The position numbers and the translations under genes were made by a program. Of a stretch of 64,000 nt of DNA, positions 54,279-64,000 are shown piece after piece. The first letter of the stretch is position 1; each line of letters begins with the position of its first letter. The notes under the pieces were generated by a model that saw nothing but the letters and a program-made list of their open reading frames with translations, did no database searches and was not told where the DNA came from. The DNA lies in contig NC_023749.2 in assembly GCF_000499845.2 (NCBI RefSeq), positions 40,717,660 through 40,781,659 of the forward strand. The letters are read 5' to 3'. Source of the DNA: Phaseolus vulgaris (Eukaryota > Streptophyta > Magnoliopsida > Fabales > Fabaceae).

Positions 54279-56540
54279 ATGGCTGGATTTTCAAGTGATG
54301 CTTCCTACAAGCAGAATTCTCCTTCCAAAGCTTCCATTCTTGGTGAATTACATGAAGCTCAAAGAACAATTAGAAGGTTGGAGGAAAAAATGCAAAAGAT
54401 GGAGGTCCAACAATCTAGACCATCTCCTTCTATCCATGATGGACATCATTCTCATAGACCATCTTCAAGAGCTTCTTCAAATGATGTTGGCCATGAAGAT
54501 GAGCATAGGAGAAGGAGACCTCCACCCCAATTCCTTGGACATAGACATCACAACCAAGGGGAGAGACCTCACTATGGCAATGGCTACTACCAAGATGCAA
54601 AGGCTAGGCTACCTTCGGTCAAGCTTCCTTCTTTCAATGGCTCAAGTGATCCTAATGTATATTTAGATTGGGAGGCTAAGTGTGAACAAATATTTGAGAT
54701 CCATGAGATCCAAGATGAGCATAAGCTTAAGCTAGCCACCCTAGAGTTTAGTGATTATGCCATGAAATGGTGGCATGGAATTGTAAAGGACATTATCTAT
54801 CACAAGGGTCCTCCCGTGGACTCTTGGAACTCTTTAAAGGATCAAATGCGCGCTAGATTTGTGCCCCCACATTTTAGGAAAGACCTCATGTTGAGACTCC
54901 AACGGTTTCAACAAGGCACGCTAAATGTGGATGAATATTATAAAGAGCTAGAAACGCTTGTGCTTAAAATTGAATTAGAGGAAAGTGAGGAAGCTATGAT
55001 TGCTAGGTTTGTGAGTGGTCTTAGGAAGGATATTCAAGACTTTGTTGAGTTACAAGAGTATTCATCATTGGGCTCTTTAGTTCATCTTGCAATGAAGGTG
55101 GAAGCCCAACTTGCTAAGAAAAACTCTTTCAAAAATGCTTCCAATGATGGATACTACTCCAAGTCTTGGAGAACCAAAAATTCTTTTTCTAAACATCCTT
55201 CCAAAGATTCTTCTTTCAAACCCAAGGATCCTACGCCATCTACTTTTAGGCCTAAATCCCCAATTAAATCGTCTAGTCAAAAGTGTTTTAAATGTTTGGG
55301 ATATGGTCACATTGCTGCTAATTGCCCTTCTAAAAGAAGTATGTACATGCATGAAGGCATTGTAGTTAGTGAGCATGATTCCACTTCACCTAGGCATTCT
55401 TCACCTTCTAGACCATCAAGTGAAAATGAGAGTGAAAGTCCTTGTGAAGGTGACTTATTGATGGTAAGACGTATGTTGGGCACAATTCCAAAATCTTTGA
55501 ATGATACTCAAAGAAAAAATATTTTTCACACCCGATGTCTTATCAACAACAAGTTATGTTCCTTGATTATTGATGGGGGAAGTTGCACTAATGTGGCTAG
55601 TACAAGAGTTGTGGAGAAGTTAGCCTTACCCACTATCTCTCATACCAAGCCCTACAAATTACAATGGCTTAGTGAAGTAGGTGAAATAATGGTGAATAAA
55701 CAAGTCCTCATTAACTTCGCTATAGGAAAGTATAAAGATGAGGTTTTATGTGATGTTGTGCCCATGGAAGCTTCTCATCTTCTTTTAGGAAGGCCTTGGC
55801 AATATGATAGACATGTTTTACATGATGGCCTATCCAATACAATGTCTTTTTCCTTCCTAGGGCGCAAGGTTATATTAAAACCCCTCTCTCCCAAAGAGGT
55901 TCATGAGGACCAAATAAAAATGAAAACTAAAAGAGAAAATGAGAAAGAAAAAGAAGTAAGTACTACACCGAGTCACACCATTTTCTCCTCTAAATCCATC
56001 ATGTTGACTCGTGCTATACCTCAAACGGACCCTCCAAGGTCTTCTTCTTCTTTATCTTTTTCATTACCCAAGGTTCCTATTTCAACACCACCTTGGTTAA
56101 AATATGTTAGGGATGATTTTTTCATACCTCCTAATGGGTTTCACCATTTAAGAGGTCTTTTTCCAAAAAATATCATCATTCCCAAACAAATTTTTCCAAC
56201 TTGGTTGATTCATAGGACCTCCTTTTCTGCAATCCCTTTGATTCCCTCTACTAAGTCATGTATTCCTTTTTCTTACTCTTTTGATTGTAAAAGTACACTG
56301 ACTTTGTTATATGCAGGGATTCAGAATTCGTGGGCGAATTCTCTCCAACTCGGGGAGTATGATGAGAATCAACTAAAGGTGGATTTTTATAATGAAGAAC
56401 AAGATCATTCGCCTTCACATTTAAAGTTTTTCTTGTTAATCTTTGCAAAAGATAAAGCCCAAGCCCAAGCCCAAGCCCAAGAAGGCCAAAGCCCACAAAA
56501 GCCCAAAGACCATCCCATGAAGGGCAAGGCCAAGTTTTAA
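54279..56540 (+). CDS. CRM-2 gag-protease protein (753 aa), intact
   Basis: Start MAGFSSDASYKQNSPSKASI. Coiled coil about residues 22-45; gag domain about 120-285 (VYLDWEAKCEQIFE, MKWWHGIVKDI, HFRKDLMLRLQRFQQGTLNV). The zinc knuckle CFKCLGYGHIAANC is near 336-349, and the protease has LIIDGGSCTNVAS near 428-440 and LLLGRPWQYDR. After a lysine/glutamate-rich linker comes about 100 residues with no RT, although PPNGFHHLRGLFP keeps the pattern of the RT start [13 protein letters not shown] in CRM-1. The tail [16 protein letters not shown] equals the CRM-1 C-terminus and crosses into the 3' LTR at 56360, ending in an AQAQAQ repeat. Particle protein with its own protease; RT and integrase must come from elsewhere. 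Intact frame despite no pol suggests gag was kept by selection or that the copy is young. Confidence 0.9.
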   Translation: MAGFSSDASYKQNSPSKASILGELHEAQRTIRRLEEKMQKMEVQQSRPSPSIHDGHHSHRPSSRASSNDVGHEDEHRRRRPPPQFLGHRHHNQGERPHYGNGYYQDAKARLPSVKLPSFNGSSDPNVYLDWEAKCEQIFEIHEIQDEHKLKLATLEFSDYAMKWWHGIVKDIIYHKGPPVDSWNSLKDQMRARFVPPHFRKDLMLRLQRFQQGTLNVDEYYKELETLVLKIELEESEEAMIARFVSGLRKDIQDFVELQEYSSLGSLVHLAMKVEAQLAKKNSFKNASNDGYYSKSWRTKNSFSKHPSKDSSFKPKDPTPSTFRPKSPIKSSSQKCFKCLGYGHIAANCPSKRSMYMHEGIVVSEHDSTSPRHSSPSRPSSENESESPCEGDLLMVRRMLGTIPKSLNDTQRKNIFHTRCLINNKLCSLIIDGGSCTNVASTRVVEKLALPTISHTKPYKLQWLSEVGEIMVNKQVLINFAIGKYKDEVLCDVVPMEASHLLLGRPWQYDRHVLHDGLSNTMSFSFLGRKVILKPLSPKEVHEDQIKMKTKRENEKEKEVSTTPSHTIFSSKSIMLTRAIPQTDPPRSSSSLSFSLPKVPISTPPWLKYVRDDFFIPPNGFHHLRGLFPKNIIIPKQIFPTWLIHRTSFSAIPLIPSTKSCIPFSYSFDCKSTLTLLYAGIQNSWANSLQLGEYDENQLKVDFYNEEQDHSPSHLKFFLLIFAKDKAQAQAQAQEGQSPQKPKDHPMKGKAKF
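56348..56359 (+). other. CRM-2 polypurine tract
   Basis: ACTCGGGGAGTA immediately before the LTR start TGATGAGAATC, identical to CRM-1. Confidence 0.65.
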
Positions 56541-57369
56541 ATAAATATTGTTTAGAAAGGTGCTTAGAGGGAAACATTAGAAACCTCTATTGTTAAAGCA
56601 TCTTTTAGTCTTTAGTTAAGAGTCTTAGGGGGGGTGTATTAGTAGATAGGTGTAGGAGTAAATAAGGAGGTGCCAAAGTGAGAGAAAGGATCACACCTTC
56701 CTCATGCCTTGTTTTTGGCGCAAATTCTAGAAGCTTTTTGGGAGGGAGTTTTTTTTGAATTTGTGTAGCTTACATTTCAGCACCTTAGGCTATAAATAGA
56801 GGTGCTCTCTTTGTAAAATTCAGATTTGAATTTTATCTAAAGAAACTATACTCAAAATTGGAGTGAGCATTTGGAGAGCTTTGAGCTTCTTCTCTAGTCT
56901 TATCTTGAAGGACCATGGTTTCCTCAAGTGGCGGCTTCCACACTCATCTAGGAGCATCCATTCTTCTAGTGGCGTGATCATCCAACCATTCCTCCATCTT
57001 CATGAGCATTCTCTTCTCCTTCCTTTCTTCTTCTTCAATTTGTTCATGTAGCCTTGAGTTTTGAGTTGTTTTTGTTTTGGTTCCTTTAATTTTCCAGCAC
57101 CTATTTTCTGTTTGCTTCTTAATTCTGTTCGGTACTTTTGTTTTTAATTCAATTCTGTTCGGTCTCTTCTTTTCATTCTCCTTTGTTGATTCAATTTGAC
57201 AATATTTGGTTCATCCAAATGAGTTTGGGATTTGGTACTTGTTATTGGTGAGTTCTTGATTTTAGAACCATGATCCAACTTCTAAGAAAGTGCCTCTATA
57301 TTTTCCAGCTCAAGGTGATTCCTCAAAGTGTCAAGAATCTTGTTCTATGTGGCTATTGGAATCACATCA
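56360..57369 (+). repeat. CRM-2 3' LTR (1010 bp)
   Basis: Same ends and text as 51926-52935. Bases 56360-56540 are also the last 60 codons of the CRM-2 protein. TATA box at 56791-56799. Confidence 0.95.
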
Positions 57370-57374
57370 CCTTG

Positions 57375-58456
57375 CAAGGCCCTAGCACCTTGTCAATCTT
57401 CACTGGTCGCCTCAATCTTTCAGCTATATTAGGTACGGCGATCAGGTCCTTCAACTCCACTACGAAGTCGTACCTTGCTGGTCTGGCCCTTTCTCTAGCC
57501 GGACGATTTCCTCCCGCTTGACCCCTGGGTTGGGGTTTTCTTGCCTCATAGGGGCGTCTCCCTTCCTAATTCTTCCTTCCCGTTGTGGTCTCGTTGACCC
57601 TGACGGGTCGAGCCGTGTCAGTGCTCTCGGGCGTGTGGGTACGACACTCGTGCGCTTCTCGCACACCTCTCCCTAAGAGGCGATATGCTCTACTGCGCGA
57701 CGCCTTATTTCAGCGAAGGTCCTGGGCAATTGCGAATGATTGATTCGCAAAAGGGGCCAGGTCATACGCCTTTCCTGAACGCGTACACGATCATGGGCTC
57801 CTCCGTAGTGCCGACCTTCACCACTTGAGCCCCGAAACGGTTGATGTACTCCTTCGAAGTCTCACCCTGATATTGTTTTACGTCGAACAGATCATACGAG
57901 ACGGGCGGTGGGGCCCTGTTCGCTAAGTATTGCTCTCTGAATAACTGTGACAGCTGCGGGAAAGAAGTGATATGGCCGTCGGGTAGGCTGATGAACCAGT
58001 CCATGGCCATTTCTGTTAAGGTGCTCATGAAGAGCTTGCATCTTACGGCGTGGAGCCGCCTACCAGCATCATCTGCGTATGGAACGCAGTGAGATGTGCT
58101 TCGGGATCCTCCATCCCTGTGAAGATCACCTTGGGCCCTGCGAATGTGTTGGGGACCAACGCCTCCAGGATCTCCTCTGAGAATGGCGTGGAAAACTCCC
58201 TTGGGGGGGTGAGACGTTCGGTCTCATCTGAGTCGCGTTGCCCTTGGTTGTTGCGCAAACCGCAACGCAATTCCTCGTTTGTGCGATGGAGCTCTTCATT
58301 TCTCGCTTGAGAGGCCGCAAGATCCGCTTGCATGCGTTCTTGCGCCGCCCTCGACTCTGCCATTTCATCCTGCAGCCCCTGCACCATGGCCATGACCTGC
58401 TGCATGGTCATTTCCTCGCTCGCAGCGTGCGTTGGACCTTGTCTCGTGGCCCTCAT
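57375..58456 (-). pseudogene. TAT-0 gag
   Basis: Start MRATRQGPTHAASEEMTMQQ at 58456, about 90 bases after the primer site. The coiled coil and gag domain (FTGMEDPEAHLTAFHTQM) lead to a one-base loss near 58043, after which the frame continues at 58028 (MAMDWFISLPDGHITSFPQL). A TGA lies at about 57759-57761 and another shift follows. The tail (about 57460-57375) reads up to the point where CRM-2 is inserted and continues at 51920. The N-terminus differs more from TAT-2/TAT-3 than the core does. Confidence 0.82.
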
Positions 58457-58546
58457 TCTTTAACCTTTTCTCTAAATTTCTCCTGTTGTTATGGTAGCTC
58501 TGATAAACTCTCTAGAATTGTTGTGGTGGGACTGATGTTTTAATTC

Positions 58547-58567
58547 GGCCCCACGGTGGGCGCCAAA
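58547..58567 (-). other. TAT-0 primer-binding site (reverse complement)
   Basis: - strand TTTGGCGCCCACCGTGGGGC directly after the LTR; same as TAT-2 and TAT-3. Confidence 0.8.
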
Positions 58568-60523
58568 TGTTCCTGCCGGTTGACCTGGGTACGTCTTTCT
58601 GTGAAACCTTGCCCGTCTGCTAGGTCACCCCTTTCTGGTAATCTGCGAACATCTGCAAAGAAGTGAACAAATGGGCACCCTAGCGGCCGTTTGCACTCCG
58701 ACGCTCAAGTCAGCTAACAAGAAACACCAAAACTCTGCACCTTCGTATCGAAGCACCGTGAAAGGCACTCTGAAGGTGGTAAAGAACTGTATATTGTGTG
58801 CTGTTTAATGGTTCTGGCAAACAATCCTTCTCTAGTCCCTTGTGCGTAGCCTTAGGGCTCGAGCAAACAACTAGAGTGTGTTCTGGGAAAAATTTGCCAA
58901 AAGTCCGATCCTTGCTTCGAACGTTCAAAACCCCTTTATTGCCACCCTGCATTAAACACGTCTTAAAGTGCATTTAAGGCGCTGTAAGGCACTTTAAGGC
59001 GCATTTAACACGTTTCCTTAAAACCTTTAATGGAGGCATTTAAAGTGTTTTTAAAGCGTTTGAAACGTTAACTAGAATAAAAACATACCTGATGAGGAAA
59101 TATTAATGTTCCCTCATTTACTGCCTTCGCTAACTTCTCGCTGACTCACTAGCCTCTCGCTGACTTGATTACTATCACACGTGGAGGGCCTCATGGCGCC
59201 GTATCCCAATCTTAGGGACATTCTGTCGCGTGAGTTCCCCCCTTCTCGAAGTGCCGCTGGCGCAGGGGGTGACATTCTGGGTGCCAACTCATGCCTCCCA
59301 GGTTTCAGCCACTCACCCTGGGAGTGTATCTACCTTCCTCTCGCACCACGCACCTGGTTCATCCCTGGGCATGACGCTCTCTTGGGTCGTAACTATCCCA
59401 GGGATCACCCTAAGGTGGCGTGGGCTTCACGAGCCAGGATACTCCCCACTGGTATTGGAACTATGGCCTTGAAGCCACCTCTATTAGTATTATAATTGCG
59501 GCCTTAAAGCCATCTTTCTCTTCTCTCTAACTTGGCTTCTGGCGATTTCGTCCCCTCCACAGTCTTTCCTACCTGTGGGTATCGGGGGGCGACGCCATCA
59601 GTGCCTTATGTTGGCGACGCCATCAACGCCTTATACTGGCGACTCCCCTCTACTGGCGACGCCTCATCTTGGCGACGGCTCTTCTTCTTGGCGACGCCTC
59701 ATCTTTTAGGTTTTTAAATAGGAGCTTTAGGGGGGTGTATTAGTAGATAGGTGTAGGAGTAGAATAGGGGGTGCCAAAGTGAAGGAAGGGATCACACCTT
59801 CCTTGCTTGGCAATTAGCGCCGGTTCTAGATGGCTTTTGGAGGGAATTTTGAATTGTTTAGCTTTCTTTTTTCAGCACCTTAGGCTATAAATAGAGGTGC
59901 CTTCCTTGTAAAATTCAGATTTGAATTCATCTAAAGAAACTATACTCAAAATTGGAGTGAGCATTTGGAGAGCTTTTGAGCTTCTACTCTAGTCTTATCT
60001 TGAAGGACCATGGTTTCCTCAAGTGGCGGCTTCCACACTCATCTAGGAGCATCCATACTTCTAGTGGCGTGATCATCCAACCTATCTTCCATCTTCATGA
60101 GCATTCTCTTCTCCTTCCTTTCTTCTCTTTCAATTACTCTTGTTGTCTTGTGTTCTTGAGCATGTTTTGGTTCGGCTATCCCATTTTCCAGCATCTATTT
60201 TCTGTTTGTTCTTAAATCTGTTCGGCTCTTTTGTTTTTAATTCATTTCTGTTCGGTCTCTTCCTTTCTTTTGCCTTTGTTGATTCAATTTCACAATATTT
60301 GGTTCATCCAAATGAGTTTGGGATTTGGTACTTGTTATTGGTGAGTTCTTGATTTTTAGAACCATGATCCAACTTCTAAGAAAGTGCCTCTACATTTTCC
60401 AGCTCAAGGTGATTCCTCAAAGTGTCAAGAATCTTGTTCTATGTGGCTATTGGAATCACATCATGGGGTCCCACCGTATCTTTGACTTTGACTTTAGTCA
60501 ACGCCCGGGGACGGGACGGTACA
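58568..60523 (-). repeat. TAT-0 5' LTR (reverse orientation), interrupted
   Basis: On the + strand TGTTCCTGCCGGTTGACC to GACGGGACGGTACA. It matches 8730-9919 up to GGCGACGCCTCATC (about 59703), then a CRM-type LTR piece follows. The LTR resumes at GGGGTCCCACCGTATC (60465). About 25 bases of the LTR at the insertion point are missing. Confidence 0.9.
59699..60463 (+). mobile_element. CRM-type LTR fragment, third subfamily
   Basis: Matches CRM LTRs from CATCTTTTAGG to the end GAATCACATCA; the first 200 or so LTR bases are absent. TATA box TATAAATAG at 59886-59894. The text is close to CRM-2 in some parts and CRM-1 in others, with its own differences. No target duplication can be seen because the left junction is a deletion with CATCT in common. 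Probably a solo LTR later trimmed with its flank. Confidence 0.8.
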
Positions 60524-61727
60524 AAAGCCAAGGAAAATACCATGAACAAAACGAGGATCAAGCTTTTTTCTGTGAGGAGTGAGGGTATTGGAGTAGCATA
60601 AGCATCCAAAAACACGTAAACCAGAAATGTCATAGAGCTTGCCATTCAATTTTTCATAAGGTGAAATGTTATGTAAACAAGGAGTTGGAATGCAGTTAAT
60701 AAGAAAAGCAGCATGTTTAATAGCAAAATCCCAAAAAAGAGGAGGTAAGTTTGCTTGAAAAAGTATGGCACGGGTAACATTCAAAAGATGTTGATGTTTT
60801 CTTTCAACTATGCCGTTTTGTTCAGGAGTTTCAACACAAGTGGTTTGATGGATAATGCCTTTAGAAGAGAAAAAATCTTTCATAGAAAATTCAGCACCGT
60901 TATCAGTTCGTACAGTTTGAACAGTAGTGTGAAAATGGTTTTCAACATATGCAATGAATTTAAGAATATGACCGCGAACTTCAGATTTAGTATGTAAAAG
61001 GATAACCCAAGTATGGCGCGAGAAATCATCCACAACAGTTAAGAAATATCTATAACCTTGCATTGAAATGATATGGCATAGACCCCAAATGTCCATATGA
61101 AGTAATTCAAAAATCTTAGTAGTAGTAGTAGTAGTACTTAAAGCAAATGGAAGTTTCTTTTGTTTTGCTCGATGGCAAGTATCACAAACATGCAATTTTC
61201 CAGCAGTAATGTAAGGATATTTAGTTCTCAAAACATTTAGTCTTTCATCATATAGATGTCCCATTCTATAGTGCCAGAGATTCATGTCTTTAACAATACA
61301 ATTGAAAGAAGAAATACAATGAGACATGACATTATTTCTAAAACTAGTGGATTCAAAAATGTACAGGCTAGCTTTAATATCAACTAAACCAATCCTCTCT
61401 TTGGTTTGATTGTCCTGTATAAGGCAATGAGCAGAGGAAAAAATTAAGCTGCAGTTCAGATTAAGACTTAATTTTGAAGCAGATACAAGATTGAAAGCGA
61501 ATTTAGGGACATAAAATACATTTGTAAGATGCAATTTGCTACTAAAGATAACAATTCCATAAATAGTAGAAGATACATAACTGCCATTTGGTAGGCTAAG
61601 CCTAATGGGTTTAATGGTTTCATAAGAGGTAAATTCAGACAAAGAATTGCAAACATGATCAATAGCCCCCGTATCTATAAGCCAGTAGTTCTTAGCATTG
61701 TGTAATTTATTTAAAGCATAAATATTA
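60524..61727 (-). pseudogene. COP1 pol: protease, pre-integrase and integrase
   Basis: Right to left: aspartic protease (WLIDTGAIDHVCNS), a pre-integrase region with the HHCC-type finger (LWHYRMGHLYDER...CDTCHRAKQ), and the integrase core with D, D, E in HMDIWG, RTDNGAEF and EQNGIVERKH. The frame is open from about 61727 to the TAT-0 junction at 60524. It enters from gag through a frameshift in a run of seven A (about 61751-61757). The order protease-integrase before RT is typical of Ty1/copia. Split from its next part (8408-8729) by 52 kb of nested elements. Confidence 0.88.
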
Positions 61728-62891
61728 CCAGTTGGAGACGGTGCAACGTTTTTTTGTGAGGGTTCCCAAATGATTCACTTGTGCTTGGTTGGCCACGGTT
61801 CCATTTGTGTTTTGCTTGAGAATTTCAGAGAGGGCTTGATATTGCTGCATAGTGAGGCGAAAGTCACCAATTTGCTGTTCTTTCTTGCCATGCTCAGAGA
61901 AAACATCATTAGATATCACAACATTAGTAACACTAGTTCTACCACTATAAGTTTTGTACCCCGGGGGGTAACCATGCTTTTTGTAGCAGATATCTACCGT
62001 ATGACCAGTTTTGTTACAATGGGTACACACTTTCTTTCCAGTTTTGTGTGTCTTGTTTTCTTGATTAGGGAAGCCATTTTTGCGGAAGCAAAAATTTTCA
62101 GTATGACCATTCTTTCCACAAAAGGAGCAAATAACAGGAATGTTGCGAATGGAACTAACATTATTCAAAGTGGGAATCAGAAAATTACTGGATAGTTGAC
62201 GCTCTTGTTGAGCCACAAGGGAAAAGATTTTGGTTATGGGGGGTATGGGTACTATAAGCAGAACATGGGACCTTATGTTGTGGTATTGATCATTTAGACC
62301 GCGAAGGAACTGCATAGCCTAATCCTCATATTTTCTTTGACTAATAGTGGAGGGAACAGAACACGAACACTTAGTCGCACAAACACAAACGGGGTTGGGT
62401 CTAAAGTTTTCCAGTTCATCCCAAATAATTTTGATTTTAGTGAAGAATTCAATAACAGATAAATCCCCTTGTTTCAAAGATGCAACTTCTAATTGAAGAT
62501 TGGAAATTCTAGATAGATCCCCTTGTGAAAACCTAATTTTCAAATCATTCCATATATCTAAAGCAATGTCCATCCAGATGATACTCTGTCTAATGGGAGT
62601 AGATACAGAATGAACTAACCACGATACCACCATATTGTTGCACCTTTTCCAGGCAAAATGCGTAGGATCGTCCTTGTCTGGACAGGGATTTGAATCCATG
62701 ATGAATTCCACCTTGTTCTTTCCACTTAAGGTTGTCATCATAGACCTACTCCATGAGTGATAATTGGTGGAGCACAACATCGGCGAGACTAAAGGCGCGA
62801 CTGGGTTTTCGTTGGGGTGAAGGTAAAGAAAACTAGGTTGTTGATTCGATTGACCAGATGGAGCGTGCCGCGCTGTAGATTCTTCGGCCAT
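61728..62891 (-). pseudogene. COP1 gag
   Basis: Start MAEESTARHAPSGQSNQQ at 62891. The copia-type N-terminal gag domain (LHPNENPVAPLVSPML, NYHSWSRSMMTTL) is followed by a helical core and a TAG at 62316-62318 just before MQFLRGLNDQY. Two zinc knuckles follow: CSFCGKNGHTENFC and CTHCNKTGHTVDIC, both C-x2-C-x4-H-x4-C. One nonsense codon is the only break before the frameshift into protease. Confidence 0.87.
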
Positions 62892-62999
62892 GACTGGAAA
62901 AGGGGAAAAATGAGAAACCAGATTAGTATCAAGAACACAAGAAATCGAAGCGAAACATACCAAGATTCAGAGTGCGGAACAAAGCTCTTCAAGAGAAGA

Positions 63000-63011
63000 G
63001 CTCTGATACCA
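63000..63011 (-). other. COP1 primer-binding site (reverse complement)
   Basis: - strand TGGTATCAGAGC, the usual initiator-Met tRNA primer site of plant copia elements, 109 bases before the gag ATG. Confidence 0.85.
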
Positions 63012-63301
63012 TTATACGATATCCACTTTCAAAAGAGTGGTCAGAGCTGATACGGTTGCAGTGAAAAGAAAAGGCACAAGCAGTGACAATGTAGGATCCA
63101 GAAGCACACACATATGCAGAAGAACAACCTGATATTATTATTGTGTAATTCTGTATTTACAAGCGTGTGAGCAAAATAGAAAAGGAACATTCAGATAATA
63201 GAATTGGGCCCTAGGCAGCGGTACAAAAAGAAAAGTCCGAAAAGCCCAATACCCAACAAAAAACAAAAAGAAGAAAAACCTATATGACAGTAATATTAAC
63301 A
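63012..63301 (-). repeat. Probable COP1 5' LTR (about 290 bp)
   Basis: Sits on the upstream side of the primer site. A start TGTTAATATTACTGTCATAT (reverse complement at 63282-63301) is plausible, but the 3' end next to the primer site is not a clean CA. No partner LTR is in the window, so both borders are uncertain. Confidence 0.45.
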
Positions 63302-64000
63302 ACATAACGTCCAAAAAGAATTAGGACATTTTCAATAAACAGTAAAAGTCAGGACGTTTTCAGCTCAGAAAAAACAGTTTCAGGGTGGTGTTGCTCTCAG
63401 TAAAAAATTTACTGCACCTTATTCCTTGGGATTTTTTATCTGAAATTTTGACCACACCTTACTTGATGCATTTTGAAGTTGGGATAAAATTTTGGGATTC
63501 AAATTCATTATAATTTTTCCCCAGTAAATATTTGAATCATCTCTGCCAGTGCTGAAAAATAGTTTCAATCTTTGTATACTGGTGCTGCAGTGTTTGATTC
63601 TTTTCTCTCAAAATACACATCCGTTTGACCTAAACTTTGTTTCGTTTGATCAAATATTGTGTTGAGATTCTCACATAAAAATTTAATACACAAAATGTTT
63701 CTGAATGAATTTTCAAAAATTTTGGAAGTTTCAGTATCGGTTTCATTCTAGAATTTTTTTTTTTTTTGAAATCTATTCTAGTGCTATTCTTAGGTTTCCT
63801 ATTTTAGTGCTCACTATTTTTTTTAACTTTAATTGTTGATTTGTGTCTTAAAATATTCCTTTCAGTTGTAATAATAATTCCATTTGAGTTTAGCAATTTT
63901 AATTGAGCTTTTCTTGATTTTTTTACTTATGGCCTCATAAGGTGAAATTCATATTGAGTGGAAGTTTGATTTTGAAGTTATGAAGCAAATTTCTACTTGA
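63302..64000. other. AT-rich non-coding sequence, possibly leader of another gypsy element
   Basis: No open frame worth naming. The wording ATTCTAGTGCTATTCTTAGG near 63776-63795 resembles CTCTAGTGCTTTTCCTTAGG in the CRM-2 leader (about 53881-53901), so COP1 may itself lie in a CRM-type leader. Weak, based on eye alone. Confidence 0.3.

Larger units (their letters stand above)
51926..57369 (+). mobile_element. CRM-2: non-autonomous gag-protease derivative of the CRM-like family (5444 bp)
   Basis: LTR 51926-52935, primer site, AT-rich leader, one open frame 54279-56540, LTR 56360-57369. Perfect duplications CCTTG flank it (51921-51925 and 57370-57374) in TAT-0. The LTRs are both 1010 bp and I found no difference between them by eye, so the insertion is recent. 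RT, RNase H and integrase are absent; it must have moved with proteins from a relative such as CRM-1. Rice has known non-autonomous relatives of centromeric elements, so the concept has precedent. Confidence 0.93.
8730..60523 (-). mobile_element. TAT-0: Tat-lineage Ty3/gypsy element on the - strand, host of CRM-1 and CRM-2
   Basis: Read right to left: 5' LTR 60523-58568 (itself interrupted), PBS, gag (58456-57375), protease-RT (51920-49890), RNase H, archaeal-type RNase H and integrase (20171-17874), antisense genes A (15700-16684) and B (10670-12945) on the + strand, polypurine tract, 3' LTR 9919-8730. The two LTRs differ at about six of the first 180 bases by eye, so this is an older insertion than the elements it contains. 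Its LTR is a different subfamily (starts TGTTCCTGCCGG on the + strand) from TAT-1, -2 and -3. Genes carry several stops and frameshifts. Of the four TAT copies it is the only one that still shows the RT YVDD region. Confidence 0.9.
8408..63301 (-). mobile_element. COP1: Ty1/copia retrotransposon, split by TAT-0 and by an LTR at its left side
   Basis: On the - strand: probable 5' LTR (63012-63301), initiator-Met type primer site (63000-63011), gag (62891-61728), protease, pre-integrase and integrase core (61727-60524). TAT-0 interrupts it at 60523/8730, and the integrase-RT linker continues at 8729-8408. When TAT-0 is ignored the reading frame passes from the integrase end GIFLGF into the conserved linker without loss. 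The flanks of TAT-0 are AAAGT (left) and AAAGC (right), a duplication with one mismatch. RT, RNase H and the 3' LTR lie beyond 8407, to the left of the window, or are lost. The frame has one nonsense codon and one frameshift. Confidence 0.85.

Overview
The window is plant nuclear DNA made almost entirely of LTR retrotransposons nested in one another. I found no ordinary host gene, tRNA, rRNA or CRISPR array. Tat-lineage and CRM-like Ty3/gypsy elements, Ty1/copia sequence and a CCCTAAA repeat patch all point to a flowering plant. A legume is my guess from the look of the element families, but the sequence does not prove it. Two CRM-like insertions and the nesting depth suggest (peri)centromeric chromatin. 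Names used here: COP1 = Ty1/copia element; TAT-0 to TAT-3 = Tat-lineage Ty3/gypsy elements; CRM-1 and CRM-2 = chromovirus elements resembling the CRM (centromeric) clade.

Nesting, outermost first. COP1 (- strand; pieces at 8408-8729 and 60524-63301) is split by TAT-0 (- strand, 8730-60523). TAT-0 is split by a solo LTR (14324-15508, TSD GTAAT), by CRM-1 (+ strand, 20177-49884, TSD CTGCT), by CRM-2 (+ strand, 51926-57369, TSD CCTTG) and by a CRM LTR piece (59699-60463). CRM-1 is split by a solo LTR of another family (22226-22679, TSD AGTAG) and by TAT-2 (+ strand, 23161-46294, TSD GTCCT). TAT-2 is split inside its 5' LTR by TAT-3 (- strand, 23901-35300, TSD TTTTC). At the left edge TAT-1 (+ strand, 1-7866) lies in a related LTR piece (7867-8407) that itself interrupts COP1. 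The chain COP1 > TAT-0 > CRM-1 > TAT-2 > TAT-3 is five layers deep.

Each TAT element reads: LTR, PBS, gag, protease, RT, RNase H, archaeal-type RNase H, integrase; then a region holding two genes on the opposite strand (aORF-A and aORF-B); then polypurine tract and LTR. The antisense genes are paralogues: a first exon resembling the Pfam 'putative gypsy type transposon' family (Transposase_28), a phase-1 intron at the same place, and a second exon that is short and acidic in A and long with a coiled coil in B. Both have a G-box upstream, and the sequence before A resembles the LTR end before B, which suggests a tandem duplication of an LTR-end-plus-gene unit. This antisense cassette is the most interesting system in the window. 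Its function is unknown.

TAT-1, TAT-2 and TAT-3 each lost a different part of pol (integrase; RT; RT to integrase), so none can move unaided. CRM-1 has a coding frame that stays open once its two insertions are ignored, but it has lost part of its 5' LTR and its primer site. CRM-2 is a compact gag-protease derivative with an intact frame and two LTRs that look identical, so it probably jumped recently using proteins from a relative. All work was done by reading; percent identities and junctions need alignment software to confirm.
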